The notes beneath the pieces were generated by a model that worked only from the letters and a program-made list of their open reading frames with translations, did no database searches and was not told the DNA's origin. Both the position numbers and the translations under genes were made by a program. This document shows positions 1 through 8,579 of a DNA stretch of 64,000 bases, one piece after another (the stretch's first letter is position 1; each line of letters opens with the position of its first letter). The stretch is from Candidatus Viadribacter manganicus. Lineage in GTDB: Bacteria > Pseudomonadota > Alphaproteobacteria > Caulobacterales > Aquidulcibacteraceae. The stretch is taken from contig NZ_CP013244.1 in NCBI RefSeq assembly GCF_001679665.1, positions 2,984,980 to 3,048,979 on the forward strand. Reading direction: 5' to 3'.

Positions 1-333
1 ATCCTTGTGGTTCGCGCGGTGCAATTGCATCCTATCCATCGCCGCCCGCGCCGGTACAGCGACCGATTCAGCGTACATGGGGGCGTCGCGCTCGTCTCAA
101 GTCTTCGCGCCATTTTGGGTGTGCGCCTGCGCAAGCATTTCTACGCGCGCGATCCCTTCAGACGCATTGGCTTGCTCACCAACGTGCTGCGCAATCTCGA
201 TGCAATGGCGTCGTTGATGGGCGCGCGCCCGCCGCAGACTCTACCGTCTGCTTGCGGGGCGCCAATTCGTCCCCCGCATGATGCCGCGCCGGCGCGCCTG
301 ACATGCGACCTCGCCTACGCGGACGCCTCCTAA
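1..333 (+). CDS. C-terminal end of an unrecognised protein, cut by the window edge
   Basis: An open frame runs from base 1 without a stop for 110 codons and ends with TAA at 331-333; codon third positions are mostly G or C, as in the real genes nearby. No start with a ribosome binding site is visible inside, so it is best read as the tail of a gene entering from the left. The visible protein is basic in its first 70 residues and ends in a Pro/Ala-rich tail. I recognise no family motif. Overlapping open frames on the other strand are shadows of this gene and the next. It could also be non-coding. Confidence 0.35.
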   Translation: MLVVRAVQLHPIHRRPRRYSDRFSVHGGVALVSSLRAILGVRLRKHFYARDPFRRIGLLTNVLRNLDAMASLMGARPPQTLPSACGAPIRPPHDAAPARLTCDLAYADAS

Positions 334-400
334 CCTTACTCACATTCCACTTGCTCGCCTTCGTGTGCGCGCCTAAACCGCGCGCCCCATGCGTAAGGAT

Positions 401-1123
401 ATGAGCAAAGTTATCGTTGAACGGCCCCGCGTTGGCCGGGCGGCGGCGGGTCTCCGCCCCGGCCGCACGCGCATGCTCGTCGATGACGATGGCGAGCCGA
501 TCCGCGCCAAGGGCGCCCGCGAACCGCAAAAGCGCGAGCAAAAAACCAAGCACTTCAACGAAACGCTGAATCCGCTGAAGCGCTATCTCGCATCGAATGT
601 CGGCCGTCCGTGGGACAAGGTCTATTCTGAGATCTGCGAGCACTTGAAGCCAAGCTCCACCGTCCAGCAGCACGTGCGCGATCACTTGCAAGATTTCGTA
701 GCGATGAAAACGCGCACCAAGGCTGGCGTCATCATGGCGACGAACCGTTGGGGCGGGGAGCGGCCTCTGGCCGATCACCATTGCCTCTATTACGTTCACC
801 CGCGCACCAAACTGCTGCGCAAGAACGAACACTATCAACGCGCCGGCGCGCGCTGGCGTGCTGCGCGGACCAAGGCTGCCGCCGAAATCGCCAAGCGCCT
901 GCGCGTCGTCGATGAGAAGACCCAGCTCCATCTCTTCGATGGCGCCTGGTGGGAAGTGAAGCTCGCGAAAATCCCGCTGCACGGAACGTACACCGACGTC
1001 GTCCATGGCGCGCAGCTCTCGACCTTGCACGGCGAGGCGCTTTACGCGCGCCATGGCGTCTACGCCCGCGACAAACGCCAGCTCTCAAAAGCCGAGATCA
1101 AGAAGCTGAAACTACGCGATTAG
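401..1123 (+). CDS. Conserved hypothetical protein, basic, about 240 aa
   Basis: Function unknown. The protein is rich in Arg and Lys and has a central stretch (about residues 50-90) reading GRPWDKVYSEI followed by STVQQHVRDHLQDFV, a pattern I associate with a family of uncharacterised proteins in diverse bacteria. No signal peptide, membrane segment or enzyme motif is visible. ATG 401 is preferred because AAGG lies just before it and its MSKVIVERPR beginning looks like a natural N-terminus; an in-frame ATG at 389 would add four residues. It is followed 78 bp later by the phosphatase gene on the same strand. Confidence 0.7.
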   Translation: MSKVIVERPRVGRAAAGLRPGRTRMLVDDDGEPIRAKGAREPQKREQKTKHFNETLNPLKRYLASNVGRPWDKVYSEICEHLKPSSTVQQHVRDHLQDFVAMKTRTKAGVIMATNRWGGERPLADHHCLYYVHPRTKLLRKNEHYQRAGARWRAARTKAAAEIAKRLRVVDEKTQLHLFDGAWWEVKLAKIPLHGTYTDVVHGAQLSTLHGEALYARHGVYARDKRQLSKAEIKKLKLRD

Positions 1124-1201
1124 GCGGCCCTAACGTCATCTTCGCGGATTGCTGCAATCGCCGCTTTGACGCTGCAAGCCTGATCGTCCATCACCTCGGC
1201 C

Positions 1202-1984
1202 ATGACCCACGACCGGCTGATCGATTTCGAGCGCGTCCTGAACTTCCGTGATTTTGGCGGCTGGGACACCGTCGATGGCGGCAAAGTCGCGCGCGGTAAG
1301 CTCTTCCGCTCCGCCGCCTTCAGTGACGCCAGTGAAGCCGACATCGCGCGTCTCGATGCGATGGGCATGCGCTTCCTCGTCGATCTTCGCCGCCCCGAAG
1401 AACGCCGTCACGAACCAAATCGCTGGCCCGGCGAAACCACGCGCGTCTTCATCAATGACCAAGGCGCCGAAGGCGTCGCGCTGCCGCCGCACTTGGCGGC
1501 GTTGCTGCAAAGCGATCTCAGCGCGCGATCCGTCTACGATTACATGATGAGCCTCTATCGCGAGATCCCGTTCGATCCGCGTCTGATCAATCTCTATCGC
1601 GATTGGTTCCGCGAAATGGGCGAGGGCGGCGCTGGCGTCATTCACTGCGCCGCCGGCAAGGATCGCACCGGCATCGGTTGTGCGTTGACTTTGCTCGCGC
1701 TCGGCGTCGAGGAGGAAACCGTCTTCGCCGATTACGAATTCACCAACGCCGCCGTCGATCTCGAAAAGCGCATGCCAAAGATTCAAGCGCGCATGGAAGA
1801 ACGCCTCGGCCGCAAGCTGGACTCAGCGGCGCTACGCCCGATGCTCGGCGTTGAAGTCGATTATCTTCGTAACGCCCTCGATGCGATCGAGGCGCGTTAC
1901 GGCTCTGCGTTGGATTACATGGAACGCGAACTCGGAGTGGGCGCGCCGCAACGCGCCGCACTCCGCGACAAGCTCATCGCCTGA
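1202..1984 (+). CDS. Tyrosine-protein phosphatase (Y_phosphatase3-type)
   Basis: Cytoplasmic protein phosphatase of the dual-specificity/tyrosine class, 260 aa. The N-terminus has NFRDFGG and the DLRRPEER stretch typical of this family, and the catalytic P-loop is VIHCAAGKDRTG (Cys149, Arg155), a clean CX5R signature. The substrate cannot be told from sequence; relatives act on phosphotyrosine or phosphoinositides. There is no signal peptide. The stop directly abuts the end of the convergent nrdB gene. Confidence 0.88.
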   Translation: MTHDRLIDFERVLNFRDFGGWDTVDGGKVARGKLFRSAAFSDASEADIARLDAMGMRFLVDLRRPEERRHEPNRWPGETTRVFINDQGAEGVALPPHLAALLQSDLSARSVYDYMMSLYREIPFDPRLINLYRDWFREMGEGGAGVIHCAAGKDRTGIGCALTLLALGVEEETVFADYEFTNAAVDLEKRMPKIQARMEERLGRKLDSAALRPMLGVEVDYLRNALDAIEARYGSALDYMERELGVGAPQRAALRDKLIA

Positions 1985-3022
1985 TTAGCTCGCGGCGGAT
2001 TTCCGTTTTTCCATCATCTGCTCGAAGTTCGCCCAGACGCCGGAATCGCCGTGCCAATCGCCCTTCGTGGCGGCTTTGGAATATTCCGTCGCCCGCGCTT
2101 CGAAGAAGTTGGCGTGCTCCACCCCGTTGAGGATCGCCGTCAGCCACGGGATCGGGTGCTCGGTCACGCCGTAGATCTTGGGCAGGCCAAGCTGACCCAA
2201 GCGCCAATCGGCGATGTAGCGGATGTATTGTTTGATGTCCTCGGCCGTCATGCCTTGGACCGGCCCCATCTCGAAGGCAAGATCAATGAAGCGATCTTCG
2301 ATGCCAACGACGGTGCGGCAGCACTCGACGATGTCATCCTTTACATCATCGGTCAGCGCGCCGGTTTCCTTCGCGAAGGCGTGGAAGAGCTTGATCATGC
2401 CTTCGCAGTGCAAGCTCTCGTCGCGCACTGACCAGGTTACAATCTGACCCATGCCCTTCATCTTGTTGAAGCGCGGGAAGTTCATCAGCATTGCGAACGA
2501 GGCAAAGAGCTGCAGGCCTTCGGTGAATGCGCCGAACATCGCGACCGTGCGCAGAATGTCAGCGTCCGTTTCGACGCCGAACTTGCCCATGTAGTCGTGC
2601 TTATCCCGCAGCGCCTGGTAGTCCATGAACGCCTGGAACTCGGTCTCCGGCATCCCGATAGTTTCGAGCAGCAGCGCGTAGGCGGCGATGTGAACCGTCT
2701 CGATGTTCGAGAACGACGCGAGCATCATCTTGATCTCGGTCGGTTTGAACACGCGCGAATAGCGCTCCATGTAATTGTCGTTCACCTCGACATCGGCCTG
2801 GGTGAAGAAGCGGAAAATCTGGGTCAGCAGATTGCGTTCGCCGTCATTGAGCTTTGAAGCCCAATCCTTCACGTCCTCGCCGAGCGGCACTTCTTCCGGC
2901 ACCCAGTGAACCTGCTGCTGGCGACGCCAGAATTCGTACGCCCAGGGGTAGCGGAACGGCTTATAGCCGATCGAAGGAGTGCGGAGGCCTGTCAGCGTTT
3001 TGCCCCCGTTATCGCCAGCCAT
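1985..3022 (-). CDS. nrdB: Ribonucleoside-diphosphate reductase, beta subunit (class I)
   Basis: Small subunit of aerobic class I ribonucleotide reductase, which houses the di-iron/radical centre and pairs with NrdA to make dNTPs. The 345-aa length is normal. Recognisable parts are the N-terminal YPWAYEFW region, a helix with NIETVHIAAY (iron-ligand Glu and His), FTEGLQLFASF (ligand Glu) and SVRDESLHCEGM (ligand Glu and His). ATG 3022 has GGGAG about 8 bases upstream. nrdA is not in the window, so the subunits are not in one operon here. An NrdR-like dyad lies 32 bp upstream of the start. Confidence 0.95.
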   Translation of the reverse strand: MAGDNGGKTLTGLRTPSIGYKPFRYPWAYEFWRRQQQVHWVPEEVPLGEDVKDWASKLNDGERNLLTQIFRFFTQADVEVNDNYMERYSRVFKPTEIKMMLASFSNIETVHIAAYALLLETIGMPETEFQAFMDYQALRDKHDYMGKFGVETDADILRTVAMFGAFTEGLQLFASFAMLMNFPRFNKMKGMGQIVTWSVRDESLHCEGMIKLFHAFAKETGALTDDVKDDIVECCRTVVGIEDRFIDLAFEMGPVQGMTAEDIKQYIRYIADWRLGQLGLPKIYGVTEHPIPWLTAILNGVEHANFFEARATEYSKAATKGDWHGDSGVWANFEQMMEKRKSAAS

Positions 3023-3053
3023 CCGTACACTCCCTTTCGAAGCCAGAACGTAA

Positions 3054-3067
3054 CCCTAGATATAGGG
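3054..3067 (-). promoter_or_regulatory. NrdR-box-like dyad upstream of nrdB
   Basis: On the + strand the site reads CCCTAGATATAGGG, an inverted repeat (CCCTA, 4 bases, TAGGG) resembling the core of the NrdR box that represses ribonucleotide reductase genes in many bacteria. It sits 32 bp before the nrdB start. NrdR sites usually come as two boxes on the same helix face; I found no convincing second one, so the assignment is tentative. Confidence 0.4.
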
Positions 3068-3204
3068 ATATCGGGGCCACCCGGCCACCACATCTGGCGT
3101 ATCTGGGGCTGAGTCTCGTTTAGGAAAGGTTACCAGCCCGGCGGCGGACCATGCAGCGATTCAGGCCGGGGGTAAGCGCCTGTGCGCACCCCGTCTGTGG
3201 ATAG

Positions 3205-5232
3205 CTACTGAAGCCGCTGCGCCTCGGCCTGGCATCGATAGGGCAGGCCTGGGTCACGGCAGAAATCCGGCCAATGGCCCGAGAGCCGCCAGTAAGCCAG
3301 CAGGCCAAGATCGCGCATCAGCGGCATGAACCGGGCATCGGCGCGCATTGGGCCGGTTGCCGCGCTGAAGAGGACTTCCTCGCCGCCGCGCCGTTCGTCG
3401 GCAAAGCGCAGGCGCGCCAGCGCGAACGCCTCATCGAGTTCGCCGATCGCAGAATATTCCATCAGCGCTTGAGCCGTCGGCAGGTCGCCGGTGTTGCTGC
3501 AATCGACCACATGCCGGACCGCCTGAGCGCGAGCAGGCGTGCTGGGCGCGGCCCGCATCGCGCCGGCGGCAAAGCGCCAGCACTCGCGCGCCCGCGTCGA
3601 GCGGATCTGCGAGGCCGGATTGTCGATCAACGCCAGCGCATCGTCATAGGTCTCGCCCCAAAAGGCGACGCGCAAGCGGAGCAACCAGAGGCCCGGATCG
3701 TCCGGCTGGATGTCGCTGAGTTCGTCGGCGATATCGCGCGCGGATTCGATGTCGCCGTTTTGCAGCAGGATGGACGCCACGGCGAGGCGCTTGTTCAGCG
3801 ACAGCGGCTCCAGCGTGCTGGCGTTGCGGGCATAAGCGAGCGCATCGTCGTAGCGGCCAACCTCGAACAACATGGACGCGTACGCGCTGCTCAGCGCACT
3901 GCTGCGTTCGTCCTGCTGCAGACCTTCTTGCAGTGTTCGTTCGCGCGCATCCCAGCGCCGGCGCGGTTCAATGCGTTCGAGCGCAAGGTAAGCTTCGCCA
4001 AGACCGCGATCCTGACGGAGTGCTCGTTCGGCGTTGTTATGAATATCTGTGACGAGTTCTTGGCGCTGCGCGTCCGAAGCGGTGTTGAGGAGGGCGGCCG
4101 TTTCGGCAGCCAACAACGCCCGCGCTAGCGCTAGCTCTGGCGCTTGTGCGACGGCTTGCGAGAGCGCGTCGCGATTTTGCCCGCGTGCATCGCGATCTTC
4201 GCTGCGGGCGCAGGCGCTCAGCAACAATGGATAGACATCGACAGCGGCCGCCGTGCCTGCACGCAGCGCACAGTTCATTGCATTGGCGCTGTGCGCGGCG
4301 GCGAGTTGGCGCAAGCTGGCGGCGCTCGCTTCCGGGCCCTCGAAAGTCTCGGACCACAAGGTCGCGCGGTCAGAAGTGCGCGCCACAGAAACCGTAATCC
4401 GCAGCGCGCGCTCGACGCGCTCGACGGCGCCTTCAAGCGCGATCGGCGCGCCTGATCCGCGTGCGCGGTCGAGCATTTGTTCGCGAGGGGCGTCGCTGCC
4501 GCTCGGGCGCGCCAAGGTATCGACGCCGCGTGCGCGCAGCGCCGCCGTCACATCTTCGGCGACGCCTTCGCCAATGCCTTGCAGTTGCGGTTCACTGGTG
4601 GTGAGCGAGAGAATGGCAACGCGCTGTTGTGGTTCGCGGTTGAGGAGCGGCAGCGCCAAAACCACAAGCGCGATCAGCGCGACCAATACGCCGCCGCCAA
4701 TCAGCATAATTTGCTTGCGTGTAAGCGGCCCCCGGGCGCCTGCAGCGGCATCAACCGGCAGCTCGTAGATGGCGATGCTGTCGTCGAGCTTATCCAGCTT
4801 CACGCTGCCTTTGGCGACGAGCTTTTCAACCAAGGATCCGCGCAGGGTTTTGCGGGTGTCTTCAGAGACGACGACGACGCCCGGGCGCGCATAGGCCTGC
4901 AGCCGCCCGGCGATGCTGACGCCGCGCCCCAGCAAATCGCCCGTCGGCATCGGCGATACTTCACCTGTGTGGACTGCGATGCGGGCAGGGGGATCGGAAA
5001 CCGTCGCGAGATCGAGCGCTGCGTGCACGGCGCCAAACGCGCTCGAAAATTCCATCATCACGGCATCGCCGGAGGTATTGAAGATGCGGCCACCGCGCTC
5101 GGCGGCGACACTCGCGCAGCGCTCACCCATGCGGGCGACGGCGGCGATCGCTTCTGCCTCGTCGGCCTCGGCCATGGCCGCGAAGCCAACGACGTCCACA
5201 ACGACAATGGTGGTTAGTTTGCTTGTGCTCAC
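3205..5232 (-). CDS. Class III adenylate/guanylate cyclase-like protein with TM segment and TPR region
   Basis: 675 aa, GTG start with AGGGG upstream. Residues 7-155 form a cyclase homology domain with the metal aspartates at D13 (VVDVVGF) and D56 (SGDAV). A single TM helix follows at about 175-196, then a periplasmic part: a TolB-like beta region (about 205-330) and a helical repeat region resembling TPRs (about 350-640). This layout is common in Alphaproteobacteria. Two positions differ from active enzymes: the usual substrate-contacting Lys is N52 and the transition-state Asn is S106, while the following Arg (R110) is kept. Activity is therefore uncertain; it may be a weak or regulatory cyclase. 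Ligand and target are unknown. Confidence 0.85.
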   Translation of the reverse strand: MSTSKLTTIVVVDVVGFAAMAEADEAEAIAAVARMGERCASVAAERGGRIFNTSGDAVMMEFSSAFGAVHAALDLATVSDPPARIAVHTGEVSPMPTGDLLGRGVSIAGRLQAYARPGVVVVSEDTRKTLRGSLVEKLVAKGSVKLDKLDDSIAIYELPVDAAAGARGPLTRKQIMLIGGGVLVALIALVVLALPLLNREPQQRVAILSLTTSEPQLQGIGEGVAEDVTAALRARGVDTLARPSGSDAPREQMLDRARGSGAPIALEGAVERVERALRITVSVARTSDRATLWSETFEGPEASAASLRQLAAAHSANAMNCALRAGTAAAVDVYPLLLSACARSEDRDARGQNRDALSQAVAQAPELALARALLAAETAALLNTASDAQRQELVTDIHNNAERALRQDRGLGEAYLALERIEPRRRWDARERTLQEGLQQDERSSALSSAYASMLFEVGRYDDALAYARNASTLEPLSLNKRLAVASILLQNGDIESARDIADELSDIQPDDPGLWLLRLRVAFWGETYDDALALIDNPASQIRSTRARECWRFAAGAMRAAPSTPARAQAVRHVVDCSNTGDLPTAQALMEYSAIGELDEAFALARLRFADERRGGEEVLFSAATGPMRADARFMPLMRDLGLLAYWRLSGHWPDFCRDPGLPYRCQAEAQRLQ

Positions 5233-5295
5233 GACCTACCCCTCGAAGCGCGGGGAAGATGCCGGGGTGAGAGGCTCAGGTCTAGCTTTTACCGA

Positions 5296-5469
5296 CTAGG
5301 ACGCCTGACTGGCGATCGCTGCGGGCTGCGGCGCAGCATTGGCGCGATCGAAGTGCTGAGAGGCGAAGTAGATGCCGACGCCAAGGATCACGCCGATCGA
5401 AATTGGCGGCGCCCATGTGCGCAGGTTTCGCAGCGCACGCTTCAACAAGAGTTGCTGGCGGAGTGTCAT
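5296..5469 (-). CDS. Small single-pass membrane protein, 57 aa
   Basis: A short gene with ATG 5469 preceded by GAGG four bases upstream. The protein starts MTLRQQLLLKRALRNLR (basic, cytoplasmic), then has one hydrophobic helix (about residues 20-35, PISIGVILGVGIYFA) and an Ala/Gln-rich tail. It lies 29 bp downstream of the exported-protein gene at 5499-6188 on the same strand, so co-transcription is likely. No function can be assigned. Confidence 0.6.
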   Translation of the reverse strand: MTLRQQLLLKRALRNLRTWAPPISIGVILGVGIYFASQHFDRANAAPQPAAIASQAS

Positions 5470-5498
5470 GTCCTCGTGATTGCAAGGACCGTGCGCGT

Positions 5499-6188
5499 TT
5501 ACCGACGCATCGTGACCGTGAGGCCGGTGAAGCTCTCGTTTTGATTGAACGTCTCGCGGCCAATCGTGGTCGATTCTTCGCGCTCGACGTAGGCGAGAGA
5601 CGCCTGCACGCCGCTGCGCTCATAGGTGACGCCGACAGACATATCGCCAACTTCGACGCGATCTTGCAGTTGAAGTGAGGGGCCTTGACCGCCGAATTCA
5701 CTGCGCTGGCCCGGTTGCCAGGTCAGAGCTTCGTCATCGGAAGCGACGAACACGTAGGTCGAGGAGCCGCGCGGGGCATTGGTGCTATCTTCGCTGACGA
5801 GACCGCGACCGATGCGGACTTCCGAACCGCGCCCGGCGCGGTTGATGTCGCCGTTCTCGCCGCCGAGCGAGGCGCGCTGAGCAAACGACACGTCGAGATC
5901 GCCGTCGCCGGCTGCGAACTCAAGTTCGACGCGGCGTGGGCCTTGGGCCTGTTCATTTTCACCTGACGCCGGGCCAAAGCGCTGAGCGACATCGCTGCGC
6001 ATTGTCACGTTGCGGCGGAGAACGGTTTGGTTGTCGGTGAAGTCGATTTGGTCGACTGATGTCTGGCTGGCCTCGGTGGCCGGGGCGGGGGCTTCTTGGG
6101 CGAAGGCGACGGACGCGCCAAACAGAGCCGCCGCGAGCGCACCGCCCGCTAGCAAAGCCGTCCGGTTACTAAACCTACCACCCATCAC
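5499..6188 (-). CDS. Exported protein, paralogue of the 6300-6986 gene
   Basis: 229 aa with a signal peptide (residues 1-30, ending VAFAQ-EAP). The mature part is rich in alternating polar/hydrophobic strands. It shares several blocks with the neighbouring paralogue: VSFAQR at about 100, GSEVRIGRGL, SDDEALTWQPG, LQDRVEVGDMSVGVTYER, ASLAYVERE and a C-terminal FTGLTVTMRR. The pattern suggests an outer-membrane or periplasmic beta-structure protein, but I cannot name a family or role. It was probably produced by tandem duplication with the next gene. Confidence 0.75.
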   Translation of the reverse strand: MMGGRFSNRTALLAGGALAAALFGASVAFAQEAPAPATEASQTSVDQIDFTDNQTVLRRNVTMRSDVAQRFGPASGENEQAQGPRRVELEFAAGDGDLDVSFAQRASLGGENGDINRAGRGSEVRIGRGLVSEDSTNAPRGSSTYVFVASDDEALTWQPGQRSEFGGQGPSLQLQDRVEVGDMSVGVTYERSGVQASLAYVEREESTTIGRETFNQNESFTGLTVTMRR

Positions 6189-6299
6189 AGCCTCGTGTGT
6201 CTATCCGAAGCAGCAATGCATATTGGCTGCCACAGGTTCCGCGCGCTGTTAAACCTTTGTGGCGCCGGGCGGGTCGGTTTGTCCACGCCCGGCTCCAAT

Positions 6300-6986
6300 T
6301 TAATGTCGCATCGTAATGGTTAGGCCGGCGAAACTGTCATCCTGAGTGAAGGATTGGGAGCCGCTGACCACGGTGAATTCACGTTCTACCCAGGCCAAAG
6401 AGGCCTGAATGCCATAGCGCTCATAGGTAATGCCCGCCTGCATGTCGCCGATCTCAACGCGATCTTGCAGGGCGAACGAAGCGCCGCCGGAGTTGCCGAA
6501 GCCGCTTCTGGCGCCTGGGCGCCAGGTTAGGGCTTCGTCTTCAGAGGCAGCAAAGAAGTACCAAGTTGGCTCGGATGAAGGCCCGTTGCGGGGCATATCC
6601 AGGCCGCGACCGAGGCGGAGTTCTGAACCGCGGCTTTGCCGCTCGATGTCGCCATCGTCGTTAAAGCTGAGGCCGCCGCGCTGTGCGAACGATACGTTGA
6701 GGCCCGACATGCCGGGCGCAACGAATTCGAACTCGTAGCCGCGTTGACCGCTTGACCCACCCGCGGTGGGCCCAGCCGGCGCCAAACTGGTAAAGCGGCC
6801 GCCTGATTGGTCTGTTGAAGTGAGCTGAAAGCGATTGGAAAAGACTTGCGCCGGATCATTCAGATCGACGCCGTCCACGGCGTAAGCAGGTGAATTGGGA
6901 CCGACCGCATCTTCGGCGGTTGCGATGCCAGCTGCAAGACTTACAAACCCGACCAAACCAACGACCACGAGCTTGCGTAAAAGCAT
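6300..6986 (-). CDS. Exported protein, paralogue of the 5499-6188 gene
   Basis: 228 aa with an N-terminal signal peptide (about residues 1-24, ending ATAE). It aligns over most of its length with the downstream paralogue: VSFAQRGGL, GSELRLGRGL, SEDEALTWRPG, LQDRVEIGDMQAGITYERYG, ASLAWVERE and GLTITMRH at the end. Regular beta-strand-like alternation suggests a beta-rich envelope protein. The 112-bp gap between the two copies holds no evident gene. Function unknown. Confidence 0.75.
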   Translation of the reverse strand: MLLRKLVVVGLVGFVSLAAGIATAEDAVGPNSPAYAVDGVDLNDPAQVFSNRFQLTSTDQSGGRFTSLAPAGPTAGGSSGQRGYEFEFVAPGMSGLNVSFAQRGGLSFNDDGDIERQSRGSELRLGRGLDMPRNGPSSEPTWYFFAASEDEALTWRPGARSGFGNSGGASFALQDRVEIGDMQAGITYERYGIQASLAWVEREFTVVSGSQSFTQDDSFAGLTITMRH

Positions 6987-7102
6987 CGCGATCTACCTCC
7001 CTGTGAGATGAGGATCACGTAAGTAAGGTTACTGAATCGTTTAGCGTTGTGGGTCGCAAAGAGCAGTTTGCTTGCAGTGTGCGCCTGCGAAGGCGCTGAT
7101 CG

Positions 7103-7660
7103 TTAGGATTGCGTTGCTTCGCCGGGTGGTTTCGGGCGTGTCAGTGTGCGCTGCATCACGACAACGTCGAGCAGTTTGCCGAACTTCTCGCCGGCCTCTC
7201 TCAATGTACCAACGTGTTCGAAGCCGAGTTTGCGATGTAGGCCGATCGAAGCAGCGTTGTAGCTGTCACCTATAAAGGCGAGTGCTTCGCGCACGCCATC
7301 GGTGCGTAGACTATTGAGCACCTCGGCCAGCGCGACGGAGCCTGCACCGCGACGCATCGTGGTTGGTCCTGCATATACAGAGACCTCGAAAGTCTTCGCA
7401 TAGGCCTCGCGGTCCCGGTATTGGCTGGCATAGGCGAAGGCCAATACGCGGCTGAGGTCTTCCGGCGGCGAAGCGACCATGAACGGCCACCCGCGATCCA
7501 CTATCCGGGTCCAGCGCTCGGTCATTTCTTCAAGCGACGGCGGGGCGATCTCGAATGAGCCGGCGCCGGTCAGGACGTGATGCGAATAGATCAGCTGCAC
7601 ATATCGCAGGTCCTGCTGGAAGCAGGGGCGGGCGATTAGGGGGGGGTGTTTGCTGGCCAC
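7103..7660 (-). CDS. GNAT N-acetyltransferase, phosphinothricin acetyltransferase-like
   Basis: About 185 aa. It starts like the PAT/MddA group (QLIYSHHVLTGAGSFE) and contains the acetyl-CoA-binding region and the SYNAASIGLHRKLGFEHVGTL C-terminal GNAT signature. Relatives acetylate small amines such as phosphinothricin or methionine sulfoximine; the real substrate is unknown. The open frame extends much further upstream, but that part overlaps the divergent CHAP gene and does not resemble the family, so GTG 7660 is chosen. A run of eight G's (7639-7646) falls just inside the N-terminus. The gene is transcribed divergently from the CHAP lipoprotein. Confidence 0.8.
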   Translation of the reverse strand: MASKHPPLIARPCFQQDLRYVQLIYSHHVLTGAGSFEIAPPSLEEMTERWTRIVDRGWPFMVASPPEDLSRVLAFAYASQYRDREAYAKTFEVSVYAGPTTMRRGAGSVALAEVLNSLRTDGVREALAFIGDSYNAASIGLHRKLGFEHVGTLREAGEKFGKLLDVVVMQRTLTRPKPPGEATQS

Positions 7661-7786
7661 GCTTTTCGGTGGCGCGGTTCTGGGCTCCGGGTCAAGCGCC
7701 GATCCTGGTGAAGCACAAGTTACCGCATGCGGCCGTCGGTCCTCTTCACTGGATGCCAACCAGACTGGATTAGGATCGGCTCCGGA

Positions 7787-8365
7787 ATGGCGGGATTCTT
7801 CGATACCGGCCCGGCCCGGGCTTTGTGCCTTGGGTTGATGGCGTTGGCTTTGGCCGCGTGCGCGACCACGCCTGCGCCGATTTCGGCTGGTGGCCGCTTT
7901 CCGGGAGATTTGCGGGCTCAGAGCCTGCCAGAGCCCCGGGGCGCATTGCCGCAGGTAACCGATTACGCCGCCAACCTGCAATGCGTGCCATTTGCCCGCC
8001 AAGTCTCGGGCGTTGACATCTATGGCAACGCCAATACTTGGTGGGCGCAAGCAGCCGGCCGGTATCCACGCTCGAATTCGCCAGCTTACGGCTCAGTATT
8101 CGTGATCCATGGCTTCAATACATCGGCGCGAGGCCACGTCTCTGTGGTCACCCACATCGATTCCAGCCGGTTGATCCGCGTCGACCACGCCAACTGGCTA
8201 AATGGCGGCGAAATCAGCCGCGGCGTGCCCGTTCTTGATGTGTCGGCGAACAATGATTGGACCGAGGTGCGCGTCTGGCACATCCCTGGAGACCATTGGG
8301 GCGGACGTATTTATCGGGCGGATGGCTTCATTCACCCGTTCCAGCTGCACGCTGCGATGAGCTGA
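7787..8365 (+). CDS. CHAP-domain lipoprotein, putative peptidoglycan hydrolase
   Basis: 192 aa from ATG 7787. A signal sequence ends in the lipobox LAAC (Cys25), so an outer- or inner-membrane lipoprotein is expected. The CHAP domain covers about residues 58-185: nucleophile Cys66 in QCVPFAR, His117 in RGHVSVV and a polar residue in VDHANW, the usual amidase/endopeptidase triad. It is clearly paralogous to the gene at 8580-9254 (shared YGNANTWW, HANWLNGGEI and HWGGR blocks). It probably cleaves peptidoglycan amide bonds; the exact bond is unknown. Upstream in-frame starts exist but would place residues before the signal peptide. Confidence 0.82.
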   Translation: MAGFFDTGPARALCLGLMALALAACATTPAPISAGGRFPGDLRAQSLPEPRGALPQVTDYAANLQCVPFARQVSGVDIYGNANTWWAQAAGRYPRSNSPAYGSVFVIHGFNTSARGHVSVVTHIDSSRLIRVDHANWLNGGEISRGVPVLDVSANNDWTEVRVWHIPGDHWGGRIYRADGFIHPFQLHAAMS

Positions 8366-8503
8366 AAGTTCCGCCGTTAAGGTTTATTGATGCGGCGGCA
8401 AGACTAAAGTTAACGGGAACTCGAGTAACTAGGACCAGATCTAGTCTTCGCCGAGCTCGTTTACCATACGAAGTCTCACCTTTCCATTTCTTCAGCTGGG
8501 TGT

Positions 8504-8519
8504 TTAGGTTTTTCTTAAC
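8504..8519 (+). promoter_or_regulatory. CtrA-like half-matched box upstream of the second CHAP gene
   Basis: The sequence is TTAG, seven bases, then TTAAC, one mismatch from the CtrA consensus TTAA-N7-TTAAC. It lies about 60 bp before the start at 8580, a plausible promoter position. The surrounding 210-bp gap (8366-8579) is less GC-rich than the genes. A single imperfect site can arise by chance. Confidence 0.35.
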
Positions 8520-8579
8520 CCCGCACGGCGTTTCTATGTCCCAGATTGGGGCAGAAGCTCGTCTAGGCTCGTTAAGGGC

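Noticed and set aside
7661..8050. Upstream extension of the GNAT gene
   Set aside because: It overlaps the divergent CHAP lipoprotein and is low-complexity; GNAT homology begins after 7660.
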